Shown: positions 6,765-13,410 of the stretch, piece after piece
How positions within the stretch are numbered: the first letter of the stretch is position 1
Layout: every line of letters starts with the position of its first letter
From: Dehalococcoidia bacterium
Lineage (GTDB): Bacteria > Chloroflexota > Dehalococcoidia > JACQUA01
Direction of reading: 5' to 3'
NCBI GenBank assembly: GCA_030689845.1
Contig: JAUYHV010000086.1
Location: 1 to 15,726, forward strand
DNA: 15,726 nucleotides
Notes under the pieces: generated by a model
What the model was told of the DNA's origin: nothing
Seen by the model: the letters and a program-made list of their open reading frames with translations, nothing else
Databases searched by the model: none
Translations under genes and position numbers: made by a program

Positions 6765-8975
6765 TCAATGGGGCGACAGGGAGACCCCGTTAAGCAGAGG
6801 ATACCCCAGGGGACTGAGCTGGTAACCCTGGACATAGGGTTTAATAAGCTGGTGGCGTCTGCCGAACCACAGCGGTATCAACGCCCCGTCGTCAACGAGT
6901 TTTTGTTCTATGTCCCGGTACATTTTCAATCTTTTTGCAGGGTCCTGCTCAACCCGGGCCGCTTCCATGAGCACATCTATTTCCGGGTTGCCGTACCCGC
7001 TGTCATTGGCCTGGCTGTCGGTGTGGAAGAGGACGTCCAGGAAATTTTCCGGGTCGGGGTAATCCGCCACCCACCCGGAAGAAATCATCTCGTCCCTTTC
7101 TTCCTTGATTATATAAGAGTAAGCCTCCGGTTCCAGTGCTCTCACCATCACCTGGACCCCGAGGTTTTCCTTCCATTCCTGTATTATGGCCGCCAGGTCG
7201 CTCGGGATATCTCCTCCGAGTCCCGGAATTGTTATAGTTATGGGGGGAAAATTAGAGACACTTCCATAGCTTGACGAAGTGATAAGCTCTTTTGCCCTGG
7301 CTACGTCGTAGGTCAATCCTTTAAGCCCGGGATTGTGTCCGGGGATGCCCGGCGGAATTATACCGTCGGCTTTCTTGTACATATCTTTCAGCACCCTCCG
7401 GATTATCTTATCCTTGTCCACGGCAAGGGCGAAAGCCTGCCTGACTTTGACGTCATCAAAGGGGGGCCGGTCGGTGCCGAAGGCTATATAATCGAGGCTG
7501 GCAACGTCGAATATTTTCATCTCCCCGGCCAGGGGATTTGCCGGGTCCCTGACCCTGTCAATATCAGAGGAATAAATGTCGGCAATGTCAATAGCCCCGG
7601 TCTCGTACATGATCATGGGCCTGCCTCCCCACAACCTGTACAGTATGTTCTCCACTTTTGGCTTTTCCCCGTGGTAAAAATTATTCCTGGCCAGGATGAA
7701 GAGTTCGTCCTTTTTCCATTCCAGGACAACAAAGGGCCCTGTACCGACAGGCTGTTGCCACCATTGGGTGCCGGATTCTACATTGCTCTTTTCCACCACG
7801 AAGGCGACGGGGTAAGTCAGCTTGGAAAGGAAATAAGCCTTCGGGGCATCGATGGTGACCTCGAGGGTGTAATCATCAATTACCCTGACACCCTGGATTT
7901 CTTTTGACCTGCCCGCCAGGACGTCTTTGACTCCAACTATATCGCCCAGATAGGTTTCAACGGTGGGAGATTTAGTGTCAGGGCTGGCAGCCCTCTCCCA
8001 GGAATATTTGAAGTCTTTCGCCGTTACTTCCCTGCCATTATGGAACATCACGCCTTTTTTCAGGTGAAACAGATAAACCTTTCCTCCACCGGTAACTTCC
8101 CAGTCGCGGGCTATATCGGGTATTATATTCAATTCCCCATCGAGATTTACCAGTCCGCCGAAAATATAAGTTATAAAGGCATGGGATGACGCTTCCCGGG
8201 AAATGGCCGGGTCCAGGGTCCTCGGACCCACGTCAAAAAGGGTGAGGGACTGGCTGCGGCCGACTCCGTAAGGCTTCGGCTCAACCAGTTCCAGGCTGTA
8301 TATTATTTTGTCAATGGCACTCTTGAAACCGTCAAACTGGCTCTGCGGCGCAATTCCATAGGTGGCGAAAGCGTGAATACCCCGCAGCACGAAGACCATC
8401 TTCGCCTTCAAGGGGATATTAACGCTGTCCCATTTAAAAATAATTTCATAGGCGGGGGCATCGCTCTGCTTTACCGCCTTTTCGTCCTCAAGCGTGAACC
8501 CCGGCAAGGCCTGCTTGAGCATATCCATATAGTCCTTGGCGTAGGTGCCGACCGTAGTCACTTCGGGCAGGAAACTTAATTCTACCGCTATAAGAGGGTA
8601 ATCAGTGGCCGGTGCGATATTAACAACAGGACTTCTCCCCTCGGTTTCCCTGGCCTGCCAGTCCTCCGGATAGGTGATGGAAAAGCCGTAGGTTGAACTC
8701 TGGTAGACGCCCGGCTGCGGCGGAGGGGTGGGAGGGAACGTCGGGGGGAAAAGGGGCGTGGCCCTGGGTGTTGCCGGGGTTGGAGAACCGGTTGGACTCT
8801 GCGTCGGTGTGGGAGTCCGCAATAAGCCCGGTAATTCCAGGGTTGGCACCGGAGTTGACGGGGTGTTAGTTGTTGCTGGTGGGGTGGATGTGTCAGCCGG
8901 CGGACAGGCTGTACTGGCCAGCGCCGTTAAAAGGAGGATGGCGATGTATAAAACGATGGTATATCTTTTTTTCAT
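6765..8975 (-). CDS. Lipoprotein with PsbP-like domain fused to ABC-type family 5 solute-binding domain
   Basis: A 736-residue exported lipoprotein. Residues 1-23 form a signal peptide with lipobox LASTAC, giving lipidated C24. Residues about 25-90 are a Pro/Thr-rich linker. Residues about 91-231 (YGFSITYPEDWQ...) resemble the PsbP/DUF1795-type domain. From about 240 to the end is a family 5 extracellular solute-binding protein of the DppA/OppA/NikA class: LTLFDVGPRTLDPAISREAS, YLFHLKKGVMFHNGREVTAKDF, VRQAFALAVDKDKIIRRVL and the C-terminal WFGRRHQLIKPYVQGY. The ligand is probably a peptide or metal chelate, but no permease or ATPase genes lie in the window. The start ATG is well supported by AGGAAGAG four bases upstream. 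The winged-helix gene follows 43 bases downstream. Family 5 proteins are usually 500-600 residues; the excess is the linker and extra domain. Confidence 0.93.
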   Translation of the reverse strand: MKKRYTIVLYIAILLLTALASTACPPADTSTPPATTNTPSTPVPTLELPGLLRTPTPTQSPTGSPTPATPRATPLFPPTFPPTPPPQPGVYQSSTYGFSITYPEDWQARETEGRSPVVNIAPATDYPLIAVELSFLPEVTTVGTYAKDYMDMLKQALPGFTLEDEKAVKQSDAPAYEIIFKWDSVNIPLKAKMVFVLRGIHAFATYGIAPQSQFDGFKSAIDKIIYSLELVEPKPYGVGRSQSLTLFDVGPRTLDPAISREASSHAFITYIFGGLVNLDGELNIIPDIARDWEVTGGGKVYLFHLKKGVMFHNGREVTAKDFKYSWERAASPDTKSPTVETYLGDIVGVKDVLAGRSKEIQGVRVIDDYTLEVTIDAPKAYFLSKLTYPVAFVVEKSNVESGTQWWQQPVGTGPFVVLEWKKDELFILARNNFYHGEKPKVENILYRLWGGRPMIMYETGAIDIADIYSSDIDRVRDPANPLAGEMKIFDVASLDYIAFGTDRPPFDDVKVRQAFALAVDKDKIIRRVLKDMYKKADGIIPPGIPGHNPGLKGLTYDVARAKELITSSSYGSVSNFPPITITIPGLGGDIPSDLAAIIQEWKENLGVQVMVRALEPEAYSYIIKEERDEMISSGWVADYPDPENFLDVLFHTDSQANDSGYGNPEIDVLMEAARVEQDPAKRLKMYRDIEQKLVDDGALIPLWFGRRHQLIKPYVQGYQLSPLGYPLLNGVSLSPH

Positions 8976-9119
8976 TTACTCTTCCTGAACTTTGACATGT
9001 ATAACTCGAAACTCTACCGAGGTAACTACTATTATATAGATGAGGACCCCTATATTCAAGGTAACTTTGTTAGACGCAGAAGCGCTCTTTCGCTATGTGC
9101 CCTTGCCTTAACTACTTTC

Positions 9120-9149
9120 GTTGAGTAAAGAACAGCTTACTCAACTTTT
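9120..9149 (+). terminator. Perfect 9-bp hairpin followed by TTTT
   Basis: GTTGAGTAA (9120-9128) and TTACTCAAC (9137-9145) are perfect inverted copies around an 8-base loop, followed by TTTT. It has the shape of a weak intrinsic terminator on the plus strand, yet no gene enters from the left on that strand. It may instead be an operator or a mobile element relic. Confidence 0.35.
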
Positions 9150-9243
9150 ACACCTCCACAACCGCAATTTTCAATCAAATACTCCGGTTGAAGTAAAAAT
9201 ACAAAAACCAGGCATTCGGTTTGATAACCCATTTAGTAGTAAA

Positions 9244-9261
9244 ATACGACAAAAGTCGTAT
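9244..9261. promoter_or_regulatory. Palindrome ATACGAC-AAAA-GTCGTAT, possible operator
   Basis: Seven-base perfect arms flank AAAA, about 170 bases upstream of the nitroreductase start. Twelve bases of it (GACAAAAGTCGT) recur on the minus strand at 6001-5990, next to the AAA+ promoter. No binding protein can be named. Confidence 0.3.
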
Positions 9262-9430
9262 GCACTGTAAGCTGGGCGTGTTAAAAAGCTGAACGTTAAC
9301 AACCGTGGATTACTGAATCGCAGCCTATGTGCTTCTGAAAAGTAGAGCGGAAAAAGCTATAAGCTCGTACTACCAATTAGCGATTTGGATTAAAAATACC
9401 CGGGTTTTGGGATTAGACAGGAGGCAAAAT

Positions 9431-9961
9431 TTGGATACTATTAAAACAATCCGGTCCAGGCGCGCTGCTAAAGAGTTTTCATCCTCTCCCGTTTATGAAG
9501 AGACTTTGCTGAATCTGGTGGACCTGGCCCGTTATTCTCCTTCCGGCGGCAACAAGAACTCCTGGCAATTTGTGGTGATTACCTCAAGAAAAAATCTGGA
9601 CCGGCTGAGTGAAACCCATCCCCACTGCCGTTGGTTCAGTTCAGCTCAGGCAGGCATAGCGATAGTCATAGACCCAGAATCCACCCGTTACTGGCTGGAA
9701 GATTGCGCCGTGGCCGCTTATACTATCTGGTTAGGGGCTACGAGTTTGGGCCTGGCGACAGCCTGGGCAGCTATGCACCAGGCCGATAACGAAGCTGAAA
9801 GCGAGCGGCGTCAGCATTTTGTGCGGGAGACATTATCGATACCTGAGAAATTATATGTACCCGTAGTGCTGGGAATTGGCTCGCATAAAGCTCCCCTGCC
9901 GGATAAGGAACGCCCACCGCTTGACACCCTGGTATCATGGGAAACATATGATAAGAAATAA
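9431..9961 (+). CDS. Nitroreductase-family flavoprotein
   Basis: A compact 176-residue member of the FMN-dependent nitroreductase family, which transfers electrons from NAD(P)H or other donors to nitro, quinone or unknown substrates in the cytoplasm. The N-terminal TIRSRRAAKEFSSSPV supplies the usual basic FMN-phosphate contacts. ARYSPSGGNKNSWQFVVIT (residues 32-50 region) is the family signature, and DCAVAAYTIWLGATSLGLATAW is the core helix. LYVPVVLGIGSHKAP near the C-terminus is typical. I place the start at TTG 9431 because AGGAGG (9419-9424) lies six bases upstream and the homologous part begins there; GTG 9329 would add 34 unrelated residues. The next gene follows after 75 bases on the same strand. 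The substrate is unknown. Confidence 0.9.
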   Translation: MDTIKTIRSRRAAKEFSSSPVYEETLLNLVDLARYSPSGGNKNSWQFVVITSRKNLDRLSETHPHCRWFSSAQAGIAIVIDPESTRYWLEDCAVAAYTIWLGATSLGLATAWAAMHQADNEAESERRQHFVRETLSIPEKLYVPVVLGIGSHKAPLPDKERPPLDTLVSWETYDKK

Positions 9962-10036
9962 GTTTTCCGTAGACGCCGGGAACCTTGAATGGTAACATTT
10001 TGATTATAGCGTTAGATTTCAACAGGAGGAAACTGA

Positions 10037-10522
10037 ATGTGCCGGACTTGTGGTTGTGCCGATTATATCGATAAAGGGAAAAAAGCAGTGCTGGACCGGG
10101 CAACGGAAATAATACACGAGCTCGGGGTAACTCCTCAAAACGCCAGTCTTTATGAGGACGGGGAATACATTTGCAACCTGGTGGGACCGATGGTATCCAT
10201 CACCTCTGAGGACAATGAAGTCTGGGACATCGTGAAAATGATGCACGAGTATCATGAAGGAATCACCCGCGAAAAACGGCAGACCGCTCTTGTTGCCGTT
10301 AAAGATGTCTTTGCCCATTTTCCTGTAACAGATAGCCCGAGAAAAATACTGACTATGTGGCACCAGTTGGAACAATTGCAGCGTGAGATCAGCGACGCTG
10401 ACATAAATTCCCTGACCGACCCTATTGTCAGGGAAGCTCTACGGACGATGAGACGGGTACATGACAGGAGTGAGGCGAGAAAAATCGAGATGATTGAGAA
10501 ATACAACCTTAAATTTTTCTGA
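10037..10522 (+). CDS. Small protein with N-terminal MCxxCGC metal-type motif
   Basis: A 161-residue cytoplasmic protein starting MCRTCGCADY, with AGGAGG seven to eight bases upstream of the ATG. Cys at positions 2, 5 and 7 reproduces the N-terminal nickel-binding pattern of HypB GTPases (MCTxCGC). Unlike HypB, no P-loop or other GTPase motif follows. The rest is largely helical and charged (KKAVLDRATEIIHELGV, EVWDIVKMMHEYHEGITREKRQ, and a C-terminal region of long helices). I do not recognise the family. It lies behind the nitroreductase gene with its own ribosome binding site, probably in one transcript. A metal-binding or redox helper role is a guess from the Cys motif only. Confidence 0.82.
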   Translation: MCRTCGCADYIDKGKKAVLDRATEIIHELGVTPQNASLYEDGEYICNLVGPMVSITSEDNEVWDIVKMMHEYHEGITREKRQTALVAVKDVFAHFPVTDSPRKILTMWHQLEQLQREISDADINSLTDPIVREALRTMRRVHDRSEARKIEMIEKYNLKFF

Positions 10523-10593
10523 GTTCTACCGGCAAAATATTCCAATGACGTTGTTACGGTGCTAAAAAAGATAAATATTTTAAGGAGTAAACT

Positions 10594-10686
10594 ATGCAGA
10601 AGAGGTTCTTCTATCTTAATGGGTATCCTTTTGTTTTCCTCTCCACCACCGGCCACGGGGCGAAGGGGACAGGTCACTCCTTATAA
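10594..10686 (+). CDS. Possible 30-residue microprotein
   Basis: ATG 10594 has AAGGAG eight bases upstream, and the frame runs to TAA at 10684-10686 (MQKRFFYLNGYPFVFLSTTG...). It is basic at the N-terminus with a short hydrophobic run, then Gly/His-rich. The good ribosome binding site is the main support; length and composition give little. The 3' part includes GGGGACAGGTCACTCC, similar in character to dispersed repeats seen in some Firmicutes, so this may be repeat-derived. Confidence 0.25.
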   Translation: MQKRFFYLNGYPFVFLSTTGHGAKGTGHSL

Positions 10687-10702
10687 ACATTTTTAATTTG
10701 AT

Positions 10703-10727
10703 CAGGTTGTTTTACAAGTTAAACCTG
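10703..10727. repeat. Imperfect hairpin at the end of the 40-residue gene
   Basis: CAGGTT (10703-10708) and AACCTG (10722-10727) are inverted around 13 bases that include the small inner palindrome TTGTTTTACAA. It covers the stop codon of the minus-strand microprotein. No T-run follows on either strand, so terminator function is doubtful. Confidence 0.25.
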
Positions 10728-10841
10728 TTCGTTGCCTTCCCCGTTCGCTCTAACAGTATGACGCTTCTTAACTATTGTAGGTAAAACTACCCAGCCGGCA
10801 AACAGGACAACGAAAGCGAGTCCACCAAAAATAATTTCCAT
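10719..10841 (-). CDS. 40-residue single-pass membrane microprotein
   Basis: An intact frame from ATG (10841) to TAA (10719). AGAGGAGAAG ends four bases upstream of the ATG, which is a strong ribosome binding site. The product begins MEIIFGGLAFVVLFAGWVVL: residues about 3-22 form one hydrophobic helix, followed by a basic anchor (KKRH) and a short polar tail (VRANGEGNEQV). That is the typical build of small bacterial membrane proteins, with the tail probably in the cytoplasm. Upstream, minus TATTAT (10883-10878) could be a -10, and the five-unit 11-bp array lies just beyond it. I know no family for it. It is the only gene the array could control nearby. Confidence 0.6.
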   Translation of the reverse strand: MEIIFGGLAFVVLFAGWVVLPTIVKKRHTVRANGEGNEQV

Positions 10842-10902
10842 TTATCTTCTCCTCTTGGCTTGTTTTAATTTACCTCCATAATAGACAAGATATATTTCAT
10901 AG

Positions 10903-10957
10903 AGATTAAGTTCATGTTAAATTCAGGTTACGGCTATGTTACAGCCATATTACAAAG
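10903..10957 (-). promoter_or_regulatory. Five tandem 11-bp units, candidate PhoP/PhoB-type operator
   Basis: On the plus strand the units are AGATTAAGTTC, ATGTTAAATTC, AGGTTACGGCT, ATGTTACAGCC and ATATTACAAAG; TTA recurs at 10906, 10917, 10928, 10939 and 10950, exactly 11 bases apart. On the minus (coding) strand this reads as TAATC, TAACA, TAACC, TAACA and TAATA with six-base spacers, one copy being a full TTAACA. OmpR-family regulators such as Bacillus PhoP bind TTAACA-like repeats at 11-bp spacing, just upstream of the promoters they activate. The array ends about 20 bases before a possible -10 of the microprotein gene. The periodicity is direct observation; the regulator is inferred. Confidence 0.55.
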
Positions 10958-11424
10958 TTGAAGAAAAATGCATACAGGCAGGTGTTCGCAGCCCATGCCC
11001 GGGCGGGCATTCATTCAAAGGCTGTTATGATACGTCAGAGATTGGTGATATGGTCTAAAGACTCAGCTTGAGGGTCGAGCGGATTTCATAAATGTAGATT
11101 TACCGGCAAAAAGGGAGTTGGTCACAAAACTAAATTGCATCACATGTTATTCACTCATAATAAAAATGTTGGACTCGAAAAATCATAGAGAACGTACTGA
11201 GTTACTTGTCGGCTGGAAATGAAACGCTAACGAAAATAAACTTGCTCGAATTTGCAAGGGAGTAGCCAGAGGTGAGGAATTAAGACAATTCTATCTTGAC
11301 CTGGGCAATTAACAGGAAAGCTGAACCAGTTGGTCATCTGGTGCAAGGTATGTCCACGTCTGGCCCTCTGACGATTGCGCACATCCCAATCCAGCTGCCT
11401 GGTGCACTAACGGCTACGACATAA
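10958..11424. other. Non-coding region before the radical SAM gene end
   Basis: About 470 bases without a supportable gene. A GC-rich palindrome ATGCCCG-GG-CGGGCAT lies at 10995-11010 with no T-run. One plus frame is open from 11049 to 11312 except for a single TGA at 11220-11222; it may be a decayed gene but has no ribosome binding site or recognisable motif. I see no terminator for the radical SAM gene arriving on the minus strand. Confidence 0.5.
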
Positions 11425-12918
11425 TTAATCGTACTGTAGTTTACGGGCAACCATCCGGAAATGGAAGCCATACACAGCGAGGGTCATAGACAGGGGAAAA
11501 GAGCGGGGACGTTTCATCAAGGTGGAGATAAGGAATCTCCAATAGAACATACGGTCCCGGTCGGTAATGCCGAGGAACCACATGGACCTGAGCCATGCCC
11601 AGACATGCCACCATTTGATTTGGGATATCGCGTTCCTCCTGTGAGGACGGTACTCTTTCAAGAACAGCTTAATCCGGAGGTAATACTGTCTCGGGGAGTA
11701 GAGTGTGGTCAGAACTTCTTTATAACCATTGACCAGCGTTGCGCGGTCCATTTTGGGAATAAAGTTCATGGAGCAGTCGGTATTGTCTCCTGTAGCTTTC
11801 TCTTCGGTAAGGCGCTTCTCATCCGCCATGCGCCGGTAGAGCCTGGTGCCACGAGGCGCATTCAATAGACCAACCATTGCCATGACGATTCCACTCTGTT
11901 GCACCAGTTTAATCTGACTCTTGAAGATAGAGACGGGGTCACTGTCGAAACCCAGGATAAACCCGGCCTGCACCTGAAGACCAAGATTTTGCAGCTTCTT
12001 AACTGAGGCAACTATGTCACGGTGTTCATTCTGACGTTTGTTGCACTCGGCCAGGCTCTCCTCATTCGGACTCTCAATGCCGATAAAGATACGATCGAAA
12101 CCAGCCGTCACCAGCAATCGTACCAGATCTTCATCGTCAGCCAGGTTAATGGAGACTTGAGTGGACAGCGAAAACGGGTACTTCCTTTTGCGCTGCCATT
12201 CAACAATCGCAGGAAGAATCTCTTCTTTCAATTTCCTTTTGTTGCCTATGAAGTTGTCGTCTACGATAAAGACGCCTGAGCGCCAGCCCCGATCATACAA
12301 CGCATCCAACTCTGCCACGGTCTGGGCTCTGCTCTTAGTACGCACTTTGCGACCATTCAGCACCGCGATGTTGCAGAAGTCGCAATCAAAAGGGCAGCCG
12401 CGGGAATACTGGAGACTCATTGCGGTATATTTCTTCATATCGATGAGGGGCCACATCGGAAGCGGGGTTTTCGTGATATCCGGTCGCTCTTGAGATGTGT
12501 AGATGTGTTCAGCACAGCCCTTACTGAGGTCTTCCAAAAAGAGCGGGAGGGTAATCTCGCCTTCGTCAAGCACTAAATGGTCTATCACCTCAAATTCCTC
12601 GGGTTCACTGGTAAATAGGGGGCCACCGGCAACCATCCGAATGCCGAGCCTCTTGCATTTCTGAATAACATCTTTCACTGATTCCCTTTGTACTACCATA
12701 GCACTAATAAATACGTAGTCAGCCCAAAGAATGTCACTGTCAGTGAGATTGCGGAAATTCATATCTATTAATCTCTTGTCCCATTCCTGAGGAAGCATCG
12801 AGCCTACGGTCAATAAACCCAGGGGTGGGAAAACCGCTCTCTTAGAGCTGACTTTTACTGCGTGACGAAAACTCCAGAAGGTATCTGGATATCGCGGGTA
12901 TACCAAGAGTACTTTCAA
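11425..12918 (-). CDS. B12-binding radical SAM protein (DUF4070-type)
   Basis: A 497-residue enzyme. Residues 1 to about 140 form a cobalamin-binding-type Rossmann domain (MKVLLVYPRYPDTFWSF..., FPPLGLLTVGSMLP, WADYVFISAMVVQ, VAGGPLFTSEPEEF). No DxHxxG motif is seen, so cobalamin would bind without a His ligand. The radical SAM domain starts at YSRGCPFDCDFC, with C175, C179 and C182 as the CX3CX2C ligands of the 4Fe-4S cluster. The VDDNFIGNK and FIGIESPNEESLAECNKRQN segments and the C-terminal region match the DUF4070 group. Relatives in this broad family include methylases of hopanoids and bacteriochlorophyll; the substrate here cannot be read off. The start is TTG 12918 (GGAAGAG four bases upstream), matching the conserved N-terminus. 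It stands alone, divergent from the Mo/W enzyme. Confidence 0.93.
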   Translation of the reverse strand: MKVLLVYPRYPDTFWSFRHAVKVSSKRAVFPPLGLLTVGSMLPQEWDKRLIDMNFRNLTDSDILWADYVFISAMVVQRESVKDVIQKCKRLGIRMVAGGPLFTSEPEEFEVIDHLVLDEGEITLPLFLEDLSKGCAEHIYTSQERPDITKTPLPMWPLIDMKKYTAMSLQYSRGCPFDCDFCNIAVLNGRKVRTKSRAQTVAELDALYDRGWRSGVFIVDDNFIGNKRKLKEEILPAIVEWQRKRKYPFSLSTQVSINLADDEDLVRLLVTAGFDRIFIGIESPNEESLAECNKRQNEHRDIVASVKKLQNLGLQVQAGFILGFDSDPVSIFKSQIKLVQQSGIVMAMVGLLNAPRGTRLYRRMADEKRLTEEKATGDNTDCSMNFIPKMDRATLVNGYKEVLTTLYSPRQYYLRIKLFLKEYRPHRRNAISQIKWWHVWAWLRSMWFLGITDRDRMFYWRFLISTLMKRPRSFPLSMTLAVYGFHFRMVARKLQYD

Positions 12919-13140
12919 ACTGCTCTTCCATCCTTTATTTCTGCAAAATTAGCTGTCCAGTTTAGTCGATGTGACCAGGCCCAACAGCGGACGACCCTGC
13001 TCTGAGCAAGACCATTAGATCATGGCCTTGCATGATTAGCGGAATTGATTGGAACTGGATTGGTGTAGGTATTATATTATCGAGCGCCCGTATTCCGACC
13101 ATGATAACCGGATGAAAATTGAATGATTCGAAATTCACCA

Positions 13141-13160
13141 AAACTATTTAATTATAGTTT
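13141..13160. repeat. AT-rich inverted repeat
   Basis: AAACTAT (13141-13147) and ATAGTTT (13154-13160) are perfect inverted copies around TTAATT. This could be an operator for a dimeric regulator or a weak hairpin between the two divergent genes. Confidence 0.35.
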
Positions 13161-13182
13161 CTACCAGATTTCCAGTATTGTC

Positions 13183-13245
13183 AAGGGGATTGTGTGACCC
13201 CGGTGAATTTTCCGCTTCCGGCTTGATGAGTAATCCCCTTTTTTT
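13183..13245 (+). terminator. Long hairpin with T-run, terminator or structured element
   Basis: AAGGGGATT (13183-13191) pairs perfectly with AATCCCCTT (13232-13240), and the run of T continues to 13245 (seven T). The 40-base interior contains CCGG twice in a position to form an inner stem. The shape fits an intrinsic terminator on the plus strand, but no gene upstream on that strand needs one. It could therefore be a small RNA, a leader element or a repeat relic. Confidence 0.4.
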
Positions 13246-13284
13246 CAACGCGGGTGGCCGGCCTCAATCCCATAACTATTTCCG

Positions 13285-13323
13285 TTGACAATTGCTGTAT
13301 CCAAAACTTAAATACGGTATAAT
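13285..13323 (+). promoter_or_regulatory. Likely promoter of the Mo/W oxidoreductase gene
   Basis: A perfect -35 TTGACA (13285-13290) is followed after 17 bases by TTAAAT (13308-13313). Five bases further on lies a perfect TATAAT (13318-13323), whose spacing from TTGACA (27) is too long for the same promoter. Either one or two overlapping promoters are present, giving a leader of about 80-100 bases before the ATG at 13411. Confidence 0.55.
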
Positions 13324-13410
13324 ATGCCCCGGTTACAGCCGCATCATTAAAAACAGGCGGGTTAACTGCCGGGTACAGGCTGCAGTTCATTTAAGGAAGG
13401 GGGGTACCTA

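Larger units (their letters stand above)
8976..9430. other. Non-coding divergent region between lipoprotein and nitroreductase genes
   Basis: About 455 bases without a supportable gene. It must hold the leftward promoter of the lipoprotein gene and the rightward promoter of the nitroreductase gene, but I found no clean -35/-10 pair for either. Two perfect hairpins are listed separately (9120-9145 and 9244-9261). An open frame from GTG 9329 continues into the nitroreductase but lacks a ribosome binding site and family similarity before the TTG at 9431. Confidence 0.6.
12919..13410. other. Divergent intergenic region
   Basis: About 490 bases between the leftward radical SAM gene and the rightward Mo/W enzyme gene, with no supportable gene. 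On the minus strand TATAAT at 13076-13071 is a possible -10 for the radical SAM gene, with no good -35. The inverted repeats at 13141-13160 and 13183-13245 and the rightward promoter at 13285-13323 are listed separately. The region just before the Mo/W gene has GGAAGGGGGG as a ribosome binding site. Confidence 0.6.

Noticed and set aside
9329..9430. Longer nitroreductase start at GTG 9329
   Set aside because: No ribosome binding site, and the 34 extra residues are not family-like; AGGAGG before TTG 9431 decides the start.
10995..11010. GC-rich palindrome as a terminator
   Set aside because: The loop is only two bases if fully paired and no T-run follows on either strand.
11349..11423. 24-codon frame beginning MSTSGPL
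   Set aside because: Short, weak ribosome binding site and no recognisable feature.
13181..13390. 69-codon minus-strand frame upstream of the Mo/W gene
   Set aside because: It runs through the likely promoter and the inverted repeat and has no recognisable domain.
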